Shown in pieces: positions 1 through 4,531 of a DNA stretch of 6,110 nucleotides. The notes under the pieces were generated by a model, which was not told where the DNA came from, searched no databases, and saw nothing but the letters and a program-made list of their open reading frames with translations. Within the stretch, counting starts at the first letter, position 1. The number at the start of each line of letters is the position of its first letter. Source of the stretch: Candidatus Acetothermia bacterium (lineage in GTDB: Bacteria; Bipolaricaulota; Bipolaricaulia; Bipolaricaulales; Bipolaricaulaceae); NCBI GenBank assembly GCA_011057175.1, contig DSBZ01000221.1, positions 1 to 6,110 of the forward strand, read 5' to 3'. A program made the position numbers and the translations under genes.

Positions 1-1579
1 TGATGCGCTCCGTCGGCTGCTCGGTGCCGCCCTGGGTGGCCGTCGAGCTCGCGACGAGGGCCCCGCTAGGCCCGTACAGGTAGAGGTCGTAGTCGTCCGC
101 CGTCGCCGGCCAGGCGTCCCACGTGAGGTAGAGGATGATCTGCTGGCCCGCCGTGGCGGTGAACGTGACGTCGGTGTCGTGCCAGCCGTCAGCGTTCCCA
201 TCGGTGAACGTGGCCCCGTAGTGCTTGAGGCCAAAGTTCCCTGCCCCCTGGACCCACAGGATCCCGGCCGCGGTCGCCCGGCGGGCGATCGCGGCGATCG
301 TCCCCGTGCCGTCGTAGAAGTTCGTGTTGAACCACCCCAAGGAGTGGTTGATGACATGGACGCCCTCGGAGATGCAGTAGCTGACGGCATTGTCGAGGTC
401 GACTTCGTTCGCGATCTTGATGAGATACAACTCGGCCTCGGGCGCCACGTCGTAGACGATCTGGGCCACAGCCGTGCCGTGGGAGATCCCGGTGGCGATC
501 CCCGTCCCCGTGAAGTCCCGGGTGATCACGCTGTACGGGAGATCGCCCTGCGCCTGGGCGGTGGAGAGCCCGCCAAACCCGAGGTCGATCACGGCGATCT
601 TGACCCCCGCCCCACGGTTCCCCAGCGAGTGGAACGCGCTCGTCCCGACGAGGGCCGCCCCTTCCGAGGTCACGGCAAGCTCGTGGGGGACGTAGGGAAG
701 CCTCACGTAGACCCCCGGCCCGACCTGGGAGAGGAAGCTCTCCAACTGCGCGAGGGGGACGGACACCTTCGTCAGGCCGAGTGGAGAGGAGACCCGCTCC
801 ACCGCGACCCCAAGCGGGGCCACCCCGCCCTTGGACTCGATGACGAGGGTCACCTCGCCCGTGCCCGGGGAAAGGGGGATCCCGAGCATCCCCGCCACCC
901 TCGTCAGGGCATCCTGGGCTTGGGCGGGGAGGTGGGACAGTGCCGTGAGGACGCCCGTGGACACGACCTGGCGCGCCGCTGCGACGAACGTCTCTAGCGC
1001 CCCGTCCACGTGGGGGTTGCTCTTCTCCGTCTTCGTGATCGTGACGGGCCCGATCGTGAGCGGGATGCCCCGCGCCTTCGCCTCCGGCGCCACCGCCCCC
1101 CCGGCGGGAAGGTAGGTGAGGATCCGCACCGCGTCCTGAACCCGGGCCGAGCGGGAGAAGATCCCGGCCAGGGCCCCTTCCCGCCACGGGAGGACGACGC
1201 CGATCACGCTCCCACGGTAGCTGTAGAGCTCGAGCCCCGCTGCCGCGAGCTCGCGGGCATAAGGGGAAAGGTCGAGGAACCGGCCTGCCACCGAGGGCAC
1301 CCACCCCACGAGGAACTCCGCGATATCGAACCGGGCAAGCCCGATCCCGGCCTGGAAGTAGACCTGGTTGTAGAGGGCGGCCTCGTTGTAGAACTTCGCC
1401 GTCCCCGATAGCCCGGCCTGCGCTGCCGCCGCTCTCACCGTCTCCCAGTGCGGCCGGTCGACGTCGAGGGCCACGATCTCGACCTGGGCGAGACCCGCCG
1501 TCCCCACGGCGAGGACCACAACCGCCGCCAGCAGCCCCAACACGCTCCTCAAATCGCCAATCGCCCTACGCTTCGTCAT
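1..1579 (-). CDS. Secreted subtilisin-family (S8) serine protease, C-terminally truncated by window edge (left-arm copy)
   Basis: This is the exact mirror copy of the protease gene described at 4532-6110. It reads leftwards from an ATG at 1577-1579 and runs off the window at base 1 without a stop, giving 526 residues. The same features are encoded: a signal peptide (about residues 1-31), a long pre-catalytic region, the catalytic Asp332 in VIDLGF, His367 in SHGTAVAQ, and the oxyanion-hole Asn448 in GAGNFG. The catalytic serine block lies beyond the edge. It follows the 245-residue secreted-protein gene on the same strand after a 2-base gap. Because the two copies are identical, this one is probably a technical duplicate of the other and should be counted once. 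Confidence 0.9.
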   Translation of the reverse strand, partial: MTKRRAIGDLRSVLGLLAAVVVLAVGTAGLAQVEIVALDVDRPHWETVRAAAAQAGLSGTAKFYNEAALYNQVYFQAGIGLARFDIAEFLVGWVPSVAGRFLDLSPYARELAAAGLELYSYRGSVIGVVLPWREGALAGIFSRSARVQDAVRILTYLPAGGAVAPEAKARGIPLTIGPVTITKTEKSNPHVDGALETFVAAARQVVSTGVLTALSHLPAQAQDALTRVAGMLGIPLSPGTGEVTLVIESKGGVAPLGVAVERVSSPLGLTKVSVPLAQLESFLSQVGPGVYVRLPYVPHELAVTSEGAALVGTSAFHSLGNRGAGVKIAVIDLGFGGLSTAQAQGDLPYSVITRDFTGTGIATGISHGTAVAQIVYDVAPEAELYLIKIANEVDLDNAVSYCISEGVHVINHSLGWFNTNFYDGTGTIAAIARRATAAGILWVQGAGNFGLKHYGATFTDGNADGWHDTDVTFTATAGQQIILYLTWDAWPATADDYDLYLYGPSGALVASSTATQGGTEQPTERI

Positions 1580-1581
1580 CA

Positions 1582-2319
1582 TCAACCTCCAGCAGGATGG
1601 GGCACGTACGGCGGGCGGACCATCTGCACCGCCGGGTCCGCGGCCAGAGCGGGCAGGAGGCCGATCGGGATGAGGAGATCGGTCAGCCCCGCCGCCGAGC
1701 TCAGGACGTAGGGCTCGAGGTCCTCGGCGAGCGCCCCGCTCGCCTCGGCCACCACCCGCACCCGAAGCCCGATCTGCTCCAGGCCGTAGTCCCGCGCCGC
1801 CCCGAACCAGTCGGGGTGGCCGACGAGCGCCCATAGGGTCGGATCGAGGCGCATCCCCTCCGGCACCCGCGGCAGCTTGAGCGGGAGCTCCACCACGGCG
1901 AGGGTGAGGGAGCGTCCCGTCTCGAGGAGCCCAAGCTCGCGGAGGAGGGTGAGGAACTCCTCCCGCGGCGGGATCACGACGTCCCCGCCCGCCCACACGA
2001 TGAGCTCGGCGCGATCGCGCCCTCCGCGCAGGAACGCCATCTCGATCCCCACCTCCATCCCCACGAGGAAGTGATCGCCGTCCAGGTACAGGTAGACGCC
2101 CCCCGCGAGGAGTTCCCCCTCGTCGGCTGCGCCGCGCACCACGAGTCCGTCCGCTCCAAACGATGCGGTCGGGATCCCGAGATCCTCCGCCCGAGCGGCC
2201 AGTCCGTCCACCGCTCCCGCGGGCATCGCGATCTCGCCCAAGAGGTAGGTGGGTGTCTCGGCAAGCGCCGTCCCCGCCCACAGTACAAATGCTAGTACGA
2301 CCGCCATGCGTTCCACCAT
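1582..2319 (-). CDS. Secreted 245-residue protein with a protease-propeptide-like C-terminus (left-arm copy)
   Basis: This is the exact mirror copy of the gene at 3792-4529. The start codon is the ATG at 2317-2319, preceded by a G-rich Shine-Dalgarno sequence (2326-2333). The stop is TGA at 1582-1584. The product has an N-terminal signal peptide ending ALA before Glu21. Its last 35 residues, ending in VRPPYVPH, resemble a segment just upstream of the catalytic domain of the adjacent protease. I do not recognise the rest. The downstream protease gene begins 2 bases after the stop, so the two are probably co-transcribed. As the sequence is identical to the right-arm copy, it should be counted as one gene unless the inverted repeat proves real. 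Confidence 0.88.
   Translation of the reverse strand: MVERMAVVLAFVLWAGTALAETPTYLLGEIAMPAGAVDGLAARAEDLGIPTASFGADGLVVRGAADEGELLAGGVYLYLDGDHFLVGMEVGIEMAFLRGGRDRAELIVWAGGDVVIPPREEFLTLLRELGLLETGRSLTLAVVELPLKLPRVPEGMRLDPTLWALVGHPDWFGAARDYGLEQIGLRVRVVAEASGALAEDLEPYVLSSAAGLTDLLIPIGLLPALAADPAVQMVRPPYVPHPAGG
1586..1590 (-). promoter_or_regulatory. Shine-Dalgarno GGAGG of the protease gene (left-arm copy)
   Basis: On the minus strand, GGAGG sits 6 bases before the ATG at 1577-1579 and only 3 bases before the other in-frame ATG at 1580-1582. This spacing favours the inner ATG. The site lies within the last codons of the upstream secreted-protein gene, which fits translational coupling. Confidence 0.8.
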
Positions 2320-2325
2320 GGGTAT

Positions 2326-2333
2326 CCCCCCTT
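2326..2333 (-). promoter_or_regulatory. Shine-Dalgarno AAGGGGGG of the secreted-protein gene (left-arm copy)
   Basis: On the minus strand this purine tract ends 6 bases before the ATG at 2317-2319. It supports that start over the longer in-frame extension upstream, which has no ribosome binding site. Confidence 0.75.
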
Positions 2334-2343
2334 GTCCTGAACG

Positions 2344-2349
2344 AATATA
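2344..2349 (-). promoter_or_regulatory. Possible -10 element TATATT of the protease operon (left-arm copy)
   Basis: TATATT on the minus strand stands out in very GC-rich sequence, 24 bases upstream of the ATG. No good -35 hexamer is present at 16-18 bases, so the assignment is tentative. It mirrors 3762-3767. Confidence 0.4.
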
Positions 2350-2538
2350 CAGCACGCGGACCGGGCCGGTTCCCACAGGGGGAGGCACGGGGCGGGAACG
2401 GTTCACGGATCACCGATCCCGAGCCGTCCCACCGATGGCCGTTGGGTCCCGGAAACGGCCGGCGGACACGTGGTCCGCCGCTGGGGACTGCGTGGTTGGA
2501 ACGGCCTCGGGATGGCCCCGTCGCGCCCTTCGCTCGGG

Positions 2539-2567
2539 TTGCTCCGGGGTCGCGAGCGCGAAACAAT
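2539..2567 (+). promoter_or_regulatory. Weak candidate promoter for the ThiF-like gene, possibly leaderless
   Basis: TTGCTC (2539-2544) and AACAAT (2562-2567) are separated by 17 bases, with 3 of 6 and 4 of 6 matches to the sigma-70 consensus. A transcript starting about 7 bases after the second hexamer would begin at or next to the GTG at 2574. There is no Shine-Dalgarno sequence before this GTG, which fits a leaderless message. The matches are poor and could be chance. Confidence 0.25.
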
Positions 2568-2573
2568 CAGGGC

Positions 2574-3055
2574 GTGACGACATCGCGGTTCGCGCGCCAG
2601 GTGGTCCTTCCCATGTTGGGGAGGGAGGGGCAGCGCAGGCTCGGGGAATCCCGCGCCCTCGTGGTGGGCTGCGGCGCGCTGGGGACGCACACCGCGGAGC
2701 TCCTCCTCCGCGCGGGGGTGGAGACCCTGACCCTCGTTGACCGGGACGTCGTCGAGGAGAGGGACCTCCACCGGGTGGCCCTGTTCACCCCCGCGGACGT
2801 GGGACGGCCCAAGGCCGAGGCGGCAGCGGATGCCCTGCGCCGGATCGCCCGCCATGCGGCGATCACTTCCCACGCCGCCCATCTCGATCCCCACCTCGCC
2901 GAGGAGCTCGTGCCGAAGGCGGATGTGGTCCTCGATGCCCTCGACAACCTCGACGCCCGGTATCTCGTCAACGACGCGTGCGTCAAGCACGGGGTTCCGT
3001 GGGTGTACACCGCCGTCCTCGCCACCTACGGGATGACGATGCCGATCGTCCCCGC
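2574..3055 (+). CDS. ThiF/MoeB/HesA-family E1-like adenylyltransferase, N-terminal fragment cut at the palindrome axis (left-arm copy)
   Basis: Enzymes of this family adenylate the C-terminus of a ubiquitin-like sulfur carrier (ThiS, MoaD) or a related substrate, using ATP in the cytoplasm. The GTG start places the conserved RFARQ motif at residues 5-9, as in family members. The nucleotide-binding glycine loop GCGALG is at 32-37. The residues matching the E. coli MoeB active site are all present: Arg8, Asp56 (LVDRD), Arg67 (DLHR), Lys80 (GRPKAE) and Asp124 (DALDN). The fragment has 160 whole codons before the axis, whereas family members are usually about 240-260 residues or more. The C-terminal third, with any CxxC zinc-binding pairs, is lost. 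After the axis the frame continues through mirrored sequence to a stop at 3126-3128, adding meaningless residues. The exact subfamily (ThiF, MoeB, HesA or other) cannot be decided without the C-terminus or a sulfur-carrier neighbour. Confidence 0.85.
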
Positions 3056-3061
3056 GCGGGG
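3050..3061. repeat. Axis of the palindrome: 12-base self-complementary core
   Basis: CCCCGC|GCGGGG spans the axis between 3055 and 3056. The sequence is fully self-complementary with no loop, and symmetry continues outward to the window ends. In the ThiF frame it encodes Pro-Ala-Arg-Gly after residue 159. This is plausible for the family at this place, so part or all of this short core may be natural sequence and may have served as the fold-back or mis-join site. No T-run follows, so it is not a terminator. Confidence 0.7.
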
Positions 3062-3537
3062 ACGATCGGCATCGTCATCCCGTAGGTGGCGAGGACGGCG
3101 GTGTACACCCACGGAACCCCGTGCTTGACGCACGCGTCGTTGACGAGATACCGGGCGTCGAGGTTGTCGAGGGCATCGAGGACCACATCCGCCTTCGGCA
3201 CGAGCTCCTCGGCGAGGTGGGGATCGAGATGGGCGGCGTGGGAAGTGATCGCCGCATGGCGGGCGATCCGGCGCAGGGCATCCGCTGCCGCCTCGGCCTT
3301 GGGCCGTCCCACGTCCGCGGGGGTGAACAGGGCCACCCGGTGGAGGTCCCTCTCCTCGACGACGTCCCGGTCAACGAGGGTCAGGGTCTCCACCCCCGCG
3401 CGGAGGAGGAGCTCCGCGGTGTGCGTCCCCAGCGCGCCGCAGCCCACCACGAGGGCGCGGGATTCCCCGAGCCTGCGCTGCCCCTCCCTCCCCAACATGG
3501 GAAGGACCACCTGGCGCGCGAACCGCGATGTCGTCAC
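3056..3537 (-). CDS. ThiF/MoeB/HesA-family E1-like adenylyltransferase, N-terminal fragment (right-arm copy)
   Basis: This is the exact mirror of the fragment at 2574-3055. It reads leftwards from a GTG at 3535-3537 to the axis. It carries the same Rossmann-type ATP-binding loop (GCGALG, residues 32-37) and the conserved Arg8, Asp56, Arg67, Lys80 and Asp124 that match the MoeB active site. It is divergent from the secreted-protein/protease operon across 254 bases. The two ThiF fragments point head-on at each other and both break at the same codon. This is expected from a fold-back at one point inside a single intact gene, and neither fragment would make a functional enzyme. It should be counted as one partial gene. 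Confidence 0.85.
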
Positions 3538-3543
3538 GCCCTG

Positions 3544-3572
3544 ATTGTTTCGCGCTCGCGACCCCGGAGCAA
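3544..3572 (-). promoter_or_regulatory. Weak candidate promoter for the ThiF-like gene (right-arm copy)
   Basis: This is the mirror of 2539-2567. On the minus strand TTGCTC and AACAAT lie 17 bases apart, immediately upstream of the GTG at 3537. The same low confidence applies. Confidence 0.22.
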
Positions 3573-3761
3573 CCCGAGCGAAGGGCGCGACGGGGCCATC
3601 CCGAGGCCGTTCCAACCACGCAGTCCCCAGCGGCGGACCACGTGTCCGCCGGCCGTTTCCGGGACCCAACGGCCATCGGTGGGACGGCTCGGGATCGGTG
3701 ATCCGTGAACCGTTCCCGCCCCGTGCCTCCCCCTGTGGGAACCGGCCCGGTCCGCGTGCTG

Positions 3762-3767
3762 TATATT
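3762..3767 (+). promoter_or_regulatory. Possible -10 element TATATT of the secreted-protein/protease operon
   Basis: TATATT is one of very few AT-rich hexamers in this GC-rich region and lies 24 bases before the ATG at 3792. Transcription would start near 3774, leaving a leader of roughly 18 bases that contains the Shine-Dalgarno sequence. No acceptable -35 hexamer is seen at 16-18 bases upstream, so the promoter could need an activator or another sigma factor, or the match may be chance. Confidence 0.4.
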
Positions 3768-3777
3768 CGTTCAGGAC

Positions 3778-3785
3778 AAGGGGGG
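3778..3785 (+). promoter_or_regulatory. Shine-Dalgarno AAGGGGGG of the secreted-protein gene
   Basis: This purine tract lies 6 bases upstream of the ATG at 3792 and decides the start. The frame is open further upstream to an ATG at 3705, but that start has no ribosome binding site and would bury the signal peptide behind 29 extra residues. Confidence 0.75.
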
Positions 3786-3791
3786 ATACCC

Positions 3792-4529
3792 ATGGTGGAA
3801 CGCATGGCGGTCGTACTAGCATTTGTACTGTGGGCGGGGACGGCGCTTGCCGAGACACCCACCTACCTCTTGGGCGAGATCGCGATGCCCGCGGGAGCGG
3901 TGGACGGACTGGCCGCTCGGGCGGAGGATCTCGGGATCCCGACCGCATCGTTTGGAGCGGACGGACTCGTGGTGCGCGGCGCAGCCGACGAGGGGGAACT
4001 CCTCGCGGGGGGCGTCTACCTGTACCTGGACGGCGATCACTTCCTCGTGGGGATGGAGGTGGGGATCGAGATGGCGTTCCTGCGCGGAGGGCGCGATCGC
4101 GCCGAGCTCATCGTGTGGGCGGGCGGGGACGTCGTGATCCCGCCGCGGGAGGAGTTCCTCACCCTCCTCCGCGAGCTTGGGCTCCTCGAGACGGGACGCT
4201 CCCTCACCCTCGCCGTGGTGGAGCTCCCGCTCAAGCTGCCGCGGGTGCCGGAGGGGATGCGCCTCGATCCGACCCTATGGGCGCTCGTCGGCCACCCCGA
4301 CTGGTTCGGGGCGGCGCGGGACTACGGCCTGGAGCAGATCGGGCTTCGGGTGCGGGTGGTGGCCGAGGCGAGCGGGGCGCTCGCCGAGGACCTCGAGCCC
4401 TACGTCCTGAGCTCGGCGGCGGGGCTGACCGATCTCCTCATCCCGATCGGCCTCCTGCCCGCTCTGGCCGCGGACCCGGCGGTGCAGATGGTCCGCCCGC
4501 CGTACGTGCCCCATCCTGCTGGAGGTTGA
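3792..4529 (+). CDS. Secreted 245-residue protein with a protease-propeptide-like C-terminus
   Basis: I do not recognise this protein as a whole. Residues 1-20 form a Sec signal peptide: a short n-region with Arg4, a hydrophobic core and an ALA cleavage site before Glu21. No lipobox cysteine is present; in fact I see no cysteine in the translation. The mature part has alternating hydrophobic strands around residues 75-145 and no transmembrane segment. Residues 207-241 align with residues 264-299 of the next gene's protease, just before its catalytic domain. About 14 of 35 positions are identical with one gap, including SSxxGLT and VRxPYVPH. The gene ends 2 bases before the protease start and supplies that gene's ribosome binding site, so the two are an operon. 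A role as a free-standing propeptide-like chaperone or inhibitor of the protease is inferred. Alternatively it is a remnant of a partial gene duplication, or a protein that merely shares a linker-type domain. Confidence 0.88.
   Translation: MVERMAVVLAFVLWAGTALAETPTYLLGEIAMPAGAVDGLAARAEDLGIPTASFGADGLVVRGAADEGELLAGGVYLYLDGDHFLVGMEVGIEMAFLRGGRDRAELIVWAGGDVVIPPREEFLTLLRELGLLETGRSLTLAVVELPLKLPRVPEGMRLDPTLWALVGHPDWFGAARDYGLEQIGLRVRVVAEASGALAEDLEPYVLSSAAGLTDLLIPIGLLPALAADPAVQMVRPPYVPHPAGG
4521..4525 (+). promoter_or_regulatory. Shine-Dalgarno GGAGG of the protease gene
   Basis: GGAGG lies 6 bases before the ATG at 4532 and 3 bases before the in-frame ATG at 4529. The normal spacing favours 4532. 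The site is inside the last codons of the upstream gene, whose stop (4527-4529) overlaps the first ATG by one base, an arrangement typical of translational coupling. Confidence 0.8.
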
Positions 4530-4531
4530 TG

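Larger units (their letters stand above)
2320..2573. other. Divergent intergenic region with hairpins (left-arm copy)
   Basis: This 254-base gap separates the leftward secreted-protein gene from the rightward ThiF-like gene. It is the mirror of 3538-3791. It contains inverted repeats at 2407-2419 (5-base arms), 2437-2460 (7-base arms) and 2460-2480 (8-base arms), and an AT-rich hexamer (minus strand TATATT, 2344-2349). No arm is followed by a T-run, so they do not look like Rho-independent terminators. I see no convincing small gene or tRNA in it. Confidence 0.6.
3538..3791. other. Divergent intergenic region with several short hairpins (right-arm copy)
   Basis: This 254-base non-coding gap lies between the leftward ThiF-like gene and the rightward secreted-protein gene. 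Inverted repeats are at 3631-3651 (8-base arms, 5-base loop), 3651-3674 (GGCCGTT/AACGGCC, 10-base loop) and 3692-3704 (GGATC/GATCC, 3-base loop). A weaker pair, GTTCCC (3712-3717) and GGGAAC (3737-3742), lies further on. The first two hairpins abut. No T-tracts follow them, and no tRNA T-arm or recognisable RNA family core is visible. The region should hold the promoters of both divergent units. Open frames through it are GC-driven and lack a ribosome binding site. Confidence 0.6.

Noticed and set aside
3050..3061. Rho-independent terminator or protelomerase-type hairpin telomere site at the axis
   Set aside because: There is no T-run for a terminator. A telomere site is not expected in the middle of a conserved enzyme gene, and no telomere-resolution gene is present in the window. 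Kept only as a remote alternative.
2163..3128. 321-residue reading of the ThiF frame (and mirror 2983-3948)
   Set aside because: The first part is translated intergenic and antisense sequence, and the last 23 or so residues are read through the palindrome axis into mirrored DNA. Only the part from the GTG at 2574 to the axis resembles a protein family.
3607..3674. tRNA or known small RNA in the intergenic hairpins
   Set aside because: The arms do not form a cloverleaf, there is no T-arm consensus or CCA-proximal acceptor pairing, and no signal-recognition-particle-type or other familiar core is visible.
3705..3791. 29-residue N-terminal extension of the secreted protein from the ATG at 3705
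   Set aside because: It has no ribosome binding site, would place the signal peptide internally, and overlaps the likely promoter element. The ATG at 3792 has a strong Shine-Dalgarno sequence.
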